The position numbers and the translations under genes were made by a program. Positions 50,232 through 60,191 of a stretch of 64,000 bases of DNA are shown in pieces. Positions within the stretch are counted from its first letter, which is position 1; the number at the start of each line of letters is the position of its first letter. A model generated the notes under the pieces. The model had not been told where the DNA came from. It worked only from the letters and a program-made list of their open reading frames with translations, and did no database searches. The stretch comes from Breviolum minutum Mf 1.05b.01 (taxonomy: Eukaryota > Sar > Dinophyceae > Suessiales > Symbiodiniaceae). The stretch spans positions 24,080-88,079 of the forward strand of contig DF241145.1 of NCBI GenBank assembly GCA_000507305.1, written 5' to 3'.

Positions 50232-50707
50232 TCTGATCACTTTTCTCGAAGCCTGAGATCAAAGAAAAGATCCCTTCAGAAGTGTGGAAGTTTGCCCCAA
50301 GCAGAGTCCATTACTTGGATTCGTTGATTTAGGGTATTTGCCAAACAACGCAACTTGGGGAGGATATGTTTTTTTGTTTCACTTTTTGTTCGTCAACTAC
50401 ATATCATTTTCCATGTCAATCTAGATTTTATCATAAATCACAGTAGAACGACTTGAAACTCCAAGTATTTGGGACAGTTTGTTTTGATCTCTGCTGAAAA
50501 AACATGTTTGTTTACCATACCCATGAGCCCTGGTTATTTGCTGTATAAAGGGAATGCACAACTATCCAGTTCTATGGGGATGATATTATAATAATAAGCT
50601 ATTACAAACCATTGTGCCAATCAGTACCGTGAAAGGTCATTTCCGGTTTTGTTACTACTGACCACCTCCGAGAAACGAAAAAAAACATCCTCCAGGTTGT
50701 GGAGACC
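50232..50707. other. Gene-free stretch
   Basis: No family repeat or convincing frame. Confidence 0.35.
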
Positions 50708-50818
50708 CAGATGCTCCCATGGGATGGGAATATTTTACCCAGCCATTTCCCCTTGAATCTGGCCTTGCTTCACCAGCTAATGTATAGTAGGTAAATAATC
50801 CGTAAATGGAGCATCTCT
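50708..50818. mobile_element. Family F variant with CAGATGC ends
   Basis: CAGATGCTCCCATGGGATGG left; CCGTAAATGGAGCATCTCTG right. Confidence 0.6.
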
Positions 50819-51106
50819 GAGCTAAAAACCTGGTGTGCGAACCTGAGGAATTCGAACTTGGACATTTACGAGAACTACCTGCATGCAACATTTTAGTCAC
50901 AGACACTTGGGTTTTCCTTGCGAAGGATGGTTTTTTGAGGCAGGTCTCCTTTGTCATGGGGATCATGTGCCCACCACACAAAGGAAATAGTGGCCTTAAA
51001 CAGGGGTCATTGAATTACCAATTTTTTGGGGGATCAAACAATGCAAATGCATGCTAAATTTGAGGGAATTCCCCTCCAATAGTGCAGTGTTTGGGTTGGT
51101 AACACA

Positions 51107-51211
51107 ACTAGGTGGTGGCAACTCAAATATGTTTTCTTTTCACCTCTATTTGGGGAAGATTTCCAATTTGACAAATATTTTTCACATGGGTTGGTTCAAC
51201 CACCAACTAGA
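51107..51211 (+). mobile_element. Family B TIR element
   Basis: AACTAG|GTGGTGGCAACTC left; GGTTCAACCACCAACTAG right. Confidence 0.8.
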
Positions 51212-52029
51212 TGACCCCTGTTACAGATGTTACAGGGATTATGGTTTCTGCATTGCAGATGGGCTCCATGGATCATGTTCTTTACGGCAATGGAAGATTG
51301 GATTGTTGGAGTAGGAAAAACATATGTTTGATTAGTTTGTAGACTCCTGTAAGCAAAAATATTGCAACAAAAAAAATCCCCATGTTCAATCAAGACATAA
51401 CAACAATGAAGATGATTAAAGGATCCATTTGCCAGCCAGCCATCTTAGTTTACCAGAGGGTCGTCCCATTTCGTGGTGTGGCTGGATATGCTTGTAGCTA
51501 TCGTTGTTGGATCTGTTGGTATGATCTCATGATCCGAGATTTTGATGAGCAGGGAATTTTCCGGAGCAGGGCTGGCGCCTGGGCAAAGCAGGGCTGATGT
51601 TGTTGGTAGATTTGAAAAACGAACCTTTCATGGGGCATTTGGGCTACAATATTTTGTTTCTAGAATCGGAAGGTAAAGCAATGACGACGACCTCACAACA
51701 CGACAACTTTGTTTCCAAACTTTCACAAAATTCAGATAGGCCATAATTTGTTGATAACTTTGTGCAAATGATGACATGGATTATTTAGGGCTTTACGTCA
51801 CCTAAACGCTTGAATCACTTTATACATCAGCCATATTTGTGTCAAAATGCTATATATTCCCCACCTGATTTTTTTGATTCTCGTACTATTCCTTCATGAA
51901 ATTCCAACGGGTGGAACATCGTCAACCTGTCGGAATCAAAACAAAAACCATGGGATTTTGCGACGCGAGGATCGGTTTGATGATTGGAAAGAGCGTCTTG
52001 CAAAGATCTACAAGTTTCTTGAATTCAAA
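51212..52029. other. Stretch without a confident gene
   Basis: No family repeats. Frames at 51382-51597 and 51847-52029 are open but carry no recognisable motif. Confidence 0.3.
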
Positions 52030-52122
52030 GCCCCTAAAACTAACAGCAAACGCCCCAAAAACTGGCCGTTGAATCTCCTTTTCCTTCCATTTTCAGGGGC
52101 TTTTGCTGTTAGTTTCAGGTAT
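52030..52122 (-). mobile_element. Family H TIR element
   Basis: GCCCCTAAAACTAACAGC left; GCTGTTAGTTTCAGG right; TTTTCAGGGGC inside. Confidence 0.65.
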
Positions 52123-52220
52123 ACCCAAATTTAACATGGATACCCAAAGTTACCATCGTTTGAAGGACTTACCTTTTCCAAACCTGCATCATTTTGGGGT
52201 ATCTATGTTAGATTTCCACC
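52123..52220. mobile_element. TIR element abutting H
   Basis: ACCCAAATTTAACATGGATACC left and GGGGTATCTATGTTAGATTT right are inverted repeats starting where H ends. Confidence 0.55.
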
Positions 52221-52228
52221 GGGGAACA

Positions 52229-52334
52229 CTGTGGTAAACTAACATAGCTGGCTGGAATATCCCAATGTTTAATAGTAAGATCATCTTCAATCCGGGTCCA
52301 TTTTCCAGCCAGCTACGTTAATTTACTAGAGGGT
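52229..52334. mobile_element. Element W, 100-bp inverted repeat
   Basis: GGTAAACTAACATAGCTGGC left; GCCAGCTACGTTAATTTACTA right. Confidence 0.7.
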
Positions 52335-52620
52335 AAATTTCCGAAATGTTGTAACATGGAACCCAAAGTCATTCAGGTTTGATTCAGATGTTTTTTCCTT
52401 TTCACATGTTAATATTCATGTCATTATCATGTTTCCTTCAAGGAAGGTTGCTTCGAATATTTTGAAACACAAATTCATTAACTAGATTTCCACATTATCC
52501 AGTCATACCTTTGGTTTGCAGATGTGGGTGCAAGGACCCTCTAAAGGCTGAACCTCAGGAAAGGCTATTTTCGATTCTCTTGAAACGAAAAATTGCCCTC
52601 CCTAGCCCCTAACCATAGCC

Positions 52621-52842
52621 TTGGAGATGACTATCAAAAATTACACCAGTTGTAAGATGGGCACCCGGGATGATTTCTTGGGTGTTTTGGAATATAAATT
52701 AGGTGACCAAATAGGAAACATCACCAATTGCCAGTGGGGGGTAGGTCCAATGTATGTTTCATTTTTGAGATTATGCATGTACATCCCCCAAGACCGCCAT
52801 GAATCTTACTGGTTATTTCAAAAAGGGATGCAACTATCTTAG
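52621..52842 (+). CDS. Candidate coding stretch, unknown
   Basis: The frame DDFLGVLEYKLGDQIGNITN ends at a stop about 30 bp before an A element. No domain was recognised. Confidence 0.25.
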   Translation: MEMTIKNYTSCKMGTRDDFLGVLEYKLGDQIGNITNCQWGVGPMYVSFLRLCMYIPQDRHESYWLFQKGMQLS

Positions 52843-52872
52843 CCGGAGCATTTTCCAAGCACTACGATTTTC

Positions 52873-52994
52873 CTACAAGGTGGGCCTCTACTCGTTATAA
52901 ACGGGTTAAAAGGAGTCATATAATCCTTGTAAGCGGCCTTATAAATGGTAACTGGGGTTATAACCCTACTTCTTACTAGTAAGGGCCCAAGATT
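52873..52994 (+). mobile_element. Family A TIR element
   Basis: CTACAAG|GTGGGCCTCTACTC left; AGTAAGGGCCCAAGATTG right. Confidence 0.65.
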
Positions 52995-53173
52995 GTCTGG
53001 TTTCTTTTGCTTCCCTTAAGGTTCCCCTACAAAAATCCTAGGATTCTCTGAGCTACTTTTCGAAGCAACCACACACACCTTTGTGCTCAGGATTTGTCTC
53101 TAAGCTTGGATATTTTTCCATCCCCCAAAACCTGTTGAAGGCATCATAAATTCCATATCCCATCACTTTTTTT

Positions 53174-53264
53174 CTATGGGACGAAGAGGTATATTTACCT
53201 ATATACATGAATGACTTCAGTTTGATGGTAAATTAGTAGGTAAATACATCATACATGGCTTATA
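53174..53264. mobile_element. Family F TIR element
   Basis: GAAGAGGTATATTTACC left; TAGGTAAATACATCATACATG right. Confidence 0.55.
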
Positions 53265-53300
53265 GCCTTCCAATTTTTTGTCACTGAAAAGCTCAGAGAC

Positions 53301-53483
53301 TCAATGGAGCTGGTCGTAGTTATCTACCAAATTGACTAGTTTCAGGGGATTTTTTCCTGGGNTCAATCGTCGTGTTCTGAGATGATGAGCGTCCAGGGTG
53401 TCCTTCCTTAGGTTTTCGTTACCATCCCTCAGAAGATGTGCTAGGATCCCTAAGGACATTGAGTCTATTTCATGGGAACACAA
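53301..53483 (-). CDS. Candidate terminal exon, unknown
   Basis: The minus-strand frame EIDSMSLGILAHLLRDGNEN, then LKLVNLVDNYDQLH and a stop, has good soluble-protein composition. One codon contains the N at 53362. No domain was recognised. Confidence 0.33.
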   Translation of the reverse strand: MCSHEIDSMSLGILAHLLRDGNENLRKDTLDAHHLRTRRLXPGKNPLKLVNLVDNYDQLH

Positions 53484-53730
53484 AAAATATCTTCAAAATA
53501 TCTTGAGGAGGAGGTGTCCAGGCTGACTGTCCAGGTGTCACCCCATTTTTGGGTAAGGCGCATTCTGGCTTTACATGACGCCTAGCGGTCGAAGCCTTTG
53601 GGGAACATCACGGCAACTGCCAGCCGAACATTGGAAGACCCAGGCAAGAAAGGGTCAAGGGTCAAGGAGATGGCCCCTGTTGGTGTCTCAAAACAGGAGT
53701 TTTTTTTTGAAAAAAAAATGGAGGAACTCT

Positions 53731-53866
53731 TACTGGGATGTCCTGCTGGTACTTAGTAACTGGATATAATTATAACCACTGTATATGTAGGTTGGTTTCG
53801 TCCCATAAGTAGGTGAAATAAGCCAACTTACTAATGATCGGTACGATCACTTCCATGGACACCTGC
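53731..53866 (+). mobile_element. Family E TIR element
   Basis: TACTGGGATGTCCTGCTGG left; ATCACTTCCATGGACACC right. Confidence 0.7.
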
Positions 53867-53995
53867 GAAGATCCTACAAATTATGCTTTCCGATTTTATC
53901 TACCCTAGTGGCCCTAGTCGGAATGATGTCGCAAGACTTTGGTGCGACCATTGAAATCGATCTTAAATGGTATTGTTTCGGAATGCCACAACAGT

Positions 53996-54104
53996 ACCTT
54001 TGGACCCCAAAACCATGAAAAAGGTAGGTTTCAGGACCTCAATATATGGGTCATAACTTATAACCACTAAAAATGAGGGTTGTGATGTTGTGGGTTCCCA
54101 TGCT
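53996..54104 (-). mobile_element. Family D element, reversed
   Basis: GTACCTTTGGACCCCAAAACC left; TTGTGGGTTCCCATGC right. Confidence 0.7.
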
Positions 54105-54278
54105 ATGCACCATTTACATGCATTTACCAAGTAACTTACTACTTTAAGTCTTAGCGTAGGTGTCAGGAACATTTTGGCAGAAAGTTTTCCAGGTGAGTCC
54201 AACGAAATGTTGCCAGCCTTATGATGTGGCAGGTATGTATCCCAAGATACCCCCAGGAAAAAAAAACATGATGAAGAT

Positions 54279-54378
54279 CTGGGTGGTGGTTTCAAATATT
54301 TAATATGTTTCACCCTTATTTGGGGAAGATTCCCATTTTGACTAATATTTTTTCAAAGGGGTTGAAACCACCAACTAG
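54279..54378 (+). mobile_element. Family B TIR element
   Basis: CTGGGTGGTGGTTTCAAATA left; GGTTGAAACCACCAACTAG right. Confidence 0.8.
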
Positions 54379-54631
54379 AGATGTATCTCCATTAAATGAT
54401 TAGGTGATTTTTCATTGTAAGCGATGGTCAACAAAGTTTAACCTCAGGAATCATGCCAGCTTCTCCTTCCATCGCAGGTGATTCGCACATGAAATGCAGA
54501 GCGTGTGTGTGCGCGAAAAAAGAGTCGCTGCAAAAAAGGTTTTGTGCTGATATGTGTCCTACATGACACATAAAACACAAAATGGAGTCTCAAATGTAGG
54601 TTTGAATGCAACTTGAATGCAACTTGGTAAT

Positions 54632-54723
54632 CCCATACCATCCATGTGAGGTATATTTACCTACATTTGGCTTTATTTTATGTAAATAGTCCGTAAATTC
54701 ACCACAACACGGACTGTCTGGGA
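54632..54723. mobile_element. Family F TIR element
   Basis: CCATACCATCCATGTGAGGT left; TAGTCCGTAAATTCACC right. Confidence 0.5.
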
Positions 54724-54739
54724 TCATATCATCACTCAG

Positions 54740-54908
54740 TTGGCTACTCAAAAATTGAGCTTTATGAGGCGAACTGGACTAAATGGAGATGACACATGTA
54801 TTTGTTCAAATTATAGGGAGATCCTCTTATTTCCAGGGAAATTCCCTTATTTCAGGCAAATCTTGGTGAAGGTGAAGTGTTATAATTTGGCCAGATGTCA
54901 ATATGTCA
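54740..54908 (+). CDS. Candidate exon, unknown
   Basis: The frame GKFPYFRQILVKVKCYNLAR runs to TCACCAG|GTGGGG, the start of an A element. No domain was recognised. Confidence 0.27.
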
Positions 54909-55048
54909 CCAGGTGGGGTTCAAAAACCAGTTGTAAGTAGGGAGAAAGAACTCCACTTATAGGGGCGAAATAACCACAGATACTCATGTATAAGGTCATT
55001 TAATTATAGGGCTTATAACTCCATTTATAAGAAGGGGTCCACCTTGCA
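54909..55048 (+). mobile_element. Family A TIR element
   Basis: ACCAG|GTGGGGTTCAAAAACC left; AAGGGGTCCACCTTGCAAAG right. Confidence 0.65.
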
Positions 55049-55216
55049 AAGTTTGTTAGATTTTATCATCCTTTTGGTGACCACATTAGGGTGGTGCTCA
55101 TATTGATGATAATCCACCTATGTTTGCCATGTTTAAGGAGGACAGTTATAGCACACCCTGAATTTCATATAGTAACATTAAGGAGCTTAATAAAGATGGA
55201 TAGTAATCTTCACGTA

Positions 55217-55304
55217 CCCTAGACATCCAAACACCTCCTGATCAGATATTTGGACCCCCCAAGCACACCTAAAACACCTTCTGAGGTATTTGGAAGTCTA
55301 GGGC
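55217..55304 (+). mobile_element. Family G TIR element
   Basis: CCCTAGACATCCAAACACC left; GGTATTTGGAAGTCTAGGG right. Confidence 0.8.
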
Positions 55305-55535
55305 GGGCCAGTTTTTTGGTGATGTTGATTTGAGGGAGGAAAACCATATGAACCTCTCAAACCTGACTATCAAGCCCTCTTTTTTCCGAGGTGGGTCCCA
55401 GTGGCAATGGCAGTGGTGAACTATGTGACCCGGAGATCTCTTTGGATTTTTGTTGGTCGTAAGAAAGTTGATGTGCACTTCAAAGTTTTCTTTTGACACT
55501 ATATTTCATACTGAAAGACTTGTTGATTATTTTCT

Positions 55536-55598
55536 TTTTGAAGAAAATTTCCCATAGTTGACTAACAGTTTTTCTGTAGAGTTGAAACCACCAACTAG
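55536..55598 (+). mobile_element. Family B element, right half
   Basis: TTCCCATAGTTGACTAACAG, TTGAAACCACCAACTAG. Confidence 0.5.
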
Positions 55599-55822
55599 AT
55601 GGTGTATTTACCTACAAAAACAGTCTTAGCATACAACTTTGAAAGTAAATAGACCAGCTCCCAATTGAGTGTTTGTTCATAGGGATTTCCATCGATTTAG
55701 GCTCATTCAAGCGGGATTTCCCACCATAGCGTCAAACAATAAGGCCTCATCAAGAGAAAGTTGGGATGATTTTCTTAGACGATTTCTTATGTGAATCGTT
55801 TACACCGAATCAAGGATATTTT

Positions 55823-55959
55823 CAGGGACCCCCACTGATGGGGCCCTTTATGGTAACTTTCCCATACTATTCCCATATCTTTAGGGATTCTTATAGGAGC
55901 GGTATGGGAATAGTATAGGAAACTTACCATAAAGGGGTCCCATTATCGGGGGTCCCTGG
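55823..55959. mobile_element. Long hairpin element P
   Basis: Arms of about 57 bp (CAGGGACCCCCACTGATG ... GGGGGTCCCTGG) are nearly perfect inverted repeats around a loop of about 20 bp. Only one copy was seen in the window. Confidence 0.8.
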
Positions 55960-56145
55960 AATCACCCTTGACCGAATATTTTGGGAAATGATTCCCAATT
56001 GGACTTGCGCTTATTTCTTCAAAGCAAAGAGACGACAACTAGAAACAACATATCCATCATTTCTGGTTGACAACCAACATTCATCACAGGGATTTCCAAT
56101 ACTAAAAGAGTCATAATCCATCATAGTCCTCCAAAATATCTCAAA

Positions 56146-56266
56146 CCCATAGGTTCCATGTGACTGGTATATTTTTTCATTACTTACATTTAGGCCAATT
56201 AGATCAATTAGGCCATAAAAATCAGCCATTCATGGGTAAATATACCTTTTTGTCTCATGGATCCTG
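56146..56266. mobile_element. Family F TIR element
   Basis: CCCATAGGTTCCATGTGAC left; GTCTCATGGATCC right; the interior duplicates TTAGGCCA. Confidence 0.6.
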
Positions 56267-56346
56267 TTTTGGAGGGGTGAAGCGGTGTCCCCGTAACGGT
56301 CAGCGAAGCCTTGAAATGCCGCGATTCAGTGATAGATCCGGCAGTC

Positions 56347-56453
56347 CTTGGAGGATCATCCCGAGTAGGGCAGCTTTTCCCTTCCAAATGGCCTAAGTAG
56401 GAGTTATGATACATTATAATACTATACTTATTGGTAGGGGCCCACCTTGTAGG
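56347..56453 (+). mobile_element. Chimera: C left half joined to A right half
   Basis: CCTTGGAGGATCATCCCGAG and CTTCCAAATGGCCTAAG are C. GGAGTTATGATACATT and AGGGGCCCACCTTGTAG are A. The pieces join without spacer near 56398. Confidence 0.6.
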
Positions 56454-56591
56454 GATGCATGCAGGGACATCAAATGACAAGTTTGAATGGTTTGTATCCC
56501 AAACTAATAGTCAACTACTTGGACATCTTGAGGGTTTTCAGGGATATGATATATTTGTATATATTGCATAAATATTGCGTACAAAACGGTC

Positions 56592-56670
56592 CCCTACCAG
56601 TTATAAGTGGGTGATTTCACCCCAGTGAAACCCATTCATTTTCCGCCATTCAAAGGGGGTCCCATGTCCC
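56592..56670. mobile_element. Family A fragment
   Basis: CCCCTACCAGTTATAAGTGG, ATTCATTTTCCGCCATTC. Confidence 0.4.
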
Positions 56671-56987
56671 ATGTATAACCTTCCGAGCTGGGGGGCTCGG
56701 GTCCATCAACTTCGGCTCACTCATGAGGTCATCGTTTGGCGGAGATGTATAATGTCCCAGCCTTTGTTCTCGATGAGCTGATTCAGGTGCCGATTTTTTC
56801 GAAAAATACTGGGTTATAGCCTGTTAGTAAAGGTTTTTTTCGGGGTGTGTTCCAAAGGTGCGTTCCAAAGGTGTGTTGAAACAACCTTAGAAACAGAGTT
56901 GTGCCTGGCCAATTTCTGCCATTCTGGCCTAATCGCCAGTCATGGATTATATCCATCTCCTGAGGTTCAACTCCTGTAAGGGTGTTT

Positions 56988-57083
56988 CCAAAAATAGTGG
57001 TACCCCAAAATGGATGGTTTATAATGGAAAACCCTATTAAAATGGATGATTTGGGGGTACCACTATTTTCGGAACCCCCCATA
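56988..57083 (-). mobile_element. Family K TIR element
   Basis: AGGGTGTTTCCAAAAATAGTGG left; CCACTATTTTCGGAACCCCC right. Inner TGGATGGTTTATAATGG and ATTTTAATAGGG relate to the other K copies in reverse. Confidence 0.8.
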
Positions 57084-57129
57084 AGGGTTCCAAACACTGA
57101 TAGAAATAAGGCCTTATATCTCTTTCCTA

Positions 57130-57260
57130 TCCCTAGTCTTCCAGTCCTACCTCATAAGTAGATTTTCTGGACCCCGAAAAAAAAACACCTCCTGAGTTGT
57201 TCGGCTTTTAGAGGTTCCTTTTCACACCATTTCACCAGGTATTGGATGGATTTTGGAAGG
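57130..57260 (+). mobile_element. Family G element, degenerate
   Basis: TCCCTAGTCTTCCAGTCC left; CACCAGGTATTGGATGG right; CACCTCCTGAG inside. Confidence 0.45.
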
Positions 57261-57498
57261 GTTCCATTTTCCTAATTGGTTCATTGTGGATCCATATTTT
57301 TGGCCTATTACAAATCCACATATAACTCGAGATTGTATCATCCTTTATATAACATCAACAACCAGGGGTCAGGGGCCCGATTTGTTCATTTGTTCTAGGG
57401 ATTTTTGTTGGAAAAAAAGTGACCAAATTTTCCAAAAAAGGGTGAAGGGTGGTGACTCTCCCCACAATGGAGGATCAAGTTGGGTCAAACAGAGGTGA
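57261..57498 (+). other. Open frame, uncertain
   Basis: Plus frame HFPNWFIVDPYFWPITNPHI, later basic (KRVKGGDSPHNGGSSWVKQ). Protein-like but unrecognised; it may include repeat sequence. Confidence 0.2.
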
Positions 57499-57550
57499 AT
57501 CACCTGCCTTCTTCATAGTTGATGAACACCGTGAATTAAATGATTTCCAT

Positions 57551-57640
57551 TCCCAAAGGATCCATGGGACTGGTTTACCTACAGTTACCAAGAAAATTAA
57601 ACAAATGTAGGGAAATATACCATACATGGATCCTATGGGA
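57551..57640. mobile_element. Family F TIR element
   Basis: AAAGGATCCATGGGACTGG left; CATACATGGATCCTATGGGA right. Confidence 0.75.
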
Positions 57641-57722
57641 TTGAAAGGCAAGGGTTTTTAAAGCTATTTATTGGTTTCATTGCCTTTAAATTAGTTGTTT
57701 GTTGTTATAGGTTCAGGGGTAT

Positions 57723-57980
57723 ATGACATATTATAAATGGTGTTTTCACATGTTGTTTGATGTTCATGCTGCAATTGCCCCGGGCCAGATATGTTTGGGC
57801 TGTTTTTGTGGAATCCCAACCCATTTTGTTGGGAGATGTGGCTCTAAACTTCTAAACTCCCATGAATTCGTTGTGTGGGACTGTCATAAACCCAATAGTA
57901 GAGGTCTTTGTACCCAGCATAAGGATTCACTAATTCAATCTGGGATGATCCTTCCCAATCAAAGGAGTTTAGACCCATAT
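57723..57980 (+). CDS. Candidate exon with Cys/His-rich sequence
   Basis: The frame contains ICLGCFCGIPTHFVGRCGSK followed by VVWDCHKPNSRGLCTQHKDS. That is eight or more cysteines and histidines in about 45 residues, which may bind zinc, though I recognise no specific finger type. It runs to a family N element at 57982. It is among the best coding signals outside the LINE. Confidence 0.38.
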
Positions 57981-57981
57981 A

Positions 57982-58097
57982 TCCTTAGGGTTCCTGGTTC
58001 GCCTGAAGAGAATGGTAGTGGAACCAAAATACCATTCGTTTTGGGGGTGATTGGACACCCCAATCATTTTCTAACAATATGGATGTATGCCTAGGGT
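57982..58097 (+). mobile_element. Family N element
   Basis: TCCTTAGGGTTCCTGGTTCGCC left; ATGCCTAGGG right; internal GGGGGTGATTGGACACCCC. Confidence 0.55.
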
Positions 58098-58335
58098 AGC
58101 AACAACGGTAGGTACCTCGAAATGCAGTGGTTGCCTACGAAAAGCTTCTGCGCCAAGGATTTTTTGTCCCTCTGCGAACTTCACCCACCAAACCTTCCCT
58201 AAATGAAAAACCTTCTCTGCTCAAATCATTGCGCCAGGATTTTGCGACGCGAGAGAGTCCCTTAGGTTTGCAAATCAAAGAGCAGTCCGGGCACCTTGGG
58301 GGAATCTGCCGGAAACAACGAGGTCATGGGATTTT
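58098..58335 (+). CDS. Candidate exon, unknown
   Basis: The frame after N, VAYEKLLRQGFFVPLRTSPT, continues basic (KSLRQDFATRESPLGLQIKE) until family K. It could be the next exon of the 57.7 kb gene. Confidence 0.36.
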
Positions 58336-58351
58336 CTTTCAGCATCTAAGG

Positions 58352-58464
58352 ACATATGGGGGTTTCCTAAAATGGTGGGTTTCCCCAGCAACCATGGGTT
58401 TCCTACTAAAAATGATCATTTTGGGGTGTTTGGGGGATACCACCATTTAAGGAAACACCCATAT
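58352..58464. mobile_element. Family K TIR element
   Basis: ATATGGGGGTTTCCTAAAATGG left; CCATTTAAGGAAACACCCATAT right. Confidence 0.75.
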
Positions 58465-58656
58465 ATTGAATAAACAGTTTACGGAAATCTGGTTGAAGCA
58501 CGGTGTTGACTGGTTTTCTGAAGCATCAACTGCCACGAAAAAAGCCTTGTCAAGGGACAATGGTGTTAAACAAGCCCCGAATGGGCACGGGCCCTTCGCG
58601 GTGAATAGATACCCTTATGGGATATTATGAATGTATCTGAAACAAAGGCGCCTCTC

Positions 58657-58756
58657 CTAACCCCTATAAATGGCCTTATGACTGGGTAACTGGGGTTATA
58701 ACCCTACTTGTAGCAGTTATAACTCAACTTAAAACTGGTAGGGGCCCACCTTGTAT
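58657..58756 (+). mobile_element. Family A element, left end lost
   Basis: ACCCCTATAAATGGCCTTATG, GGTTATAACCCTACTTGTAG, TAGGGGCCCACCTTGTATA. Confidence 0.65.
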
Positions 58757-58778
58757 AATCCAGCTGTTTTTTTCTACT

Positions 58779-58895
58779 ACCCTAAGAATCATTGGACTCT
58801 CCCAAAAAGAGGGGTTTGATCTGTTTTTCGCAGGGTTCTGGGATCTCCAAGCCGCCAAGCCACTAGTGTTTGAGATCCCATGAGTCTTAGGGTAT
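58779..58895 (-). mobile_element. Family J element, reversed
   Basis: ACCCTAAGAATCATTGGAC left; GATCCCATGAGTCTTAGGGTA right; GCAGGGTTCTGGGATCTCCAA inside. Confidence 0.75.
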
Positions 58896-58959
58896 GTATC
58901 GTTTGGTTTGCTTGTTTGTCTATCTACCCTTGTCAGATGAACTGCCTTCATGTGTATGA

Positions 58960-59143
58960 CTTGTTTCTAGGAGTTCTGAACCATGATGCCGGATCACTGC
59001 ACATTGTCGCCTCATTGCCATTGTCTCATGGCTCAAGCTTTGACATTATGGATCCGGCAATGAAAAATAAAGGGCCCAAACGGTTGTTTAGGGATCTTTC
59101 GGGGATGAAATCCTATCCAGTTGTATGGGGATTATTTTCATAA
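58960..59143 (+). CDS. Candidate coding stretch, unknown
   Basis: The frame VLNHDAGSLHIVASLPLSHG, then FDIMDPAMKNKGPKRLFRDL, ends at a stop at 59141. No domain was recognised. Confidence 0.28.
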
Positions 59144-59156
59144 ACCATGAAATGAC

Positions 59157-59229
59157 AAGGATCCGTATTAAATATTAAACAACCAGGATATAATGGAAAG
59201 TAGGAGGTTTCTTTTTTTTTGTGGCTCAA
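59157..59229 (+). repeat. Family Q repeat
   Basis: AAGGATCCGTATTAAATATT, AAACAACCAGGATATAATGG, T tract, GTGGCTCAA. Confidence 0.6.
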
Positions 59230-59461
59230 AAGTTGTAAACAACCAGGATTTTGTTTAAACAACCAGCTTTATTCACCAACTCGATTTTGGAAACCGCCCT
59301 TGCTGTGAGCACAGCGCAACAACATGATGACTCCGGATCACTCCATACCCGAAGTTTTGAAGACAAACCACACCACATCACAACCTTTCCAAAGCCCGAG
59401 AATCCCGAAAAAAACAAACAAAAACCTCACCTTGAATCAACCCCGAACTCATGATCTAGGT

Positions 59462-59560
59462 CCTAGGTGGTGGTTTCAAATAGTTTGTTATTTTCACATC
59501 TATGTTGGGAGGATTCTCATTTTGACGAGCATATTTTTCAAAGGGGTTGAAACAACTATA
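59462..59560 (+). mobile_element. Family B TIR element
   Basis: CCTAG|GTGGTGGTTTCAAAT left; GGGGTTGAAACAACTATAG right. Confidence 0.7.
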
Positions 59561-59774
59561 GATGGTTCAGGTTGTGATTCCCCGTCACCCAAAAAAAACT
59601 AGGAGCATTCGCATCCTGTGTTTTTGAATGATGATATATCCAATAACTCACCGAACCCATCAGCACTTAATAACCCCGAATTTGAAGGCCGGAGCATAAA
59701 ATGGGTTTCATTGTTATTTGGTTAAAACCTCTTTGAAATGGAGTTACTTATAGCCCCACACCCTGAATGGGACT

Positions 59775-59872
59775 TTCAATATGTATATTTTACCTATATA
59801 TATACAAATTTACCATAAACATGAACATCATATGAACCATGCAGGCAACCAAACTAAACCAGTCCTATGGGA
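59775..59872. mobile_element. Family F element
   Basis: CAATATGTATATTTTACC left; CCAGTCCTATGGGA right. Confidence 0.45.
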
Positions 59873-60065
59873 CCCGTGCACCCTGGGAACTCGGTGCAAA
59901 ACTGCCATGCGCAGCCGCCATGGCGTGTTTTTTATTGCCTCCACCGTTGTTTCAACGGCGCAAAATACGTGTTTCGTGGCGCCGCTGACGGGTGCCACAA
60001 ATGTGGAGATACGGCAGAGGCACAGAGAAGAGTGTGAGAAGCTTTCGGAAGAGCACCAGCAGCTT
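59873..60065 (+). CDS. Candidate exon, possible coiled coil
   Basis: GC-richer than its flanks. The frame TAMRSRHGVFFIASTVVSTA is followed by TNVEIRQRHREECEKLSEEH, a charged helix-like stretch. It sits exactly between two F elements. No family was recognised. Confidence 0.38.
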
Positions 60066-60122
60066 GGTATATTTCATATAGGATCATATAGGTAAAATAT
60101 GCCAGTCCCATGAATCCTATGG
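60066..60122. mobile_element. Family F element, short
   Basis: TTGGTATATTTCATATAGGA, AAAATATGCCAGTCCCATG, AATCCTATGGGG. Confidence 0.45.
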
Positions 60123-60191
60123 GGTTTTGAATTTTGGTGAAACACAATGTGGCCGTTTTTTTCAGCGAACAACTGGAAAAAGACGACATCA

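Noticed and set aside
14281..53362. Single N bases at 14281, 41014 and 53362
   Set aside because: Isolated assembly ambiguities in or near repeats or frames; no biological meaning is inferred.
34113..59143. Shared YPV-WG peptide near 34.25 kb and 59.12 kb
   Set aside because: The underlying CTATCCAGTTGTATGGGGAT-like sequence also appears near 50.56 kb outside any frame, so it is more likely a repeat edge linked to family Q than a shared protein motif.
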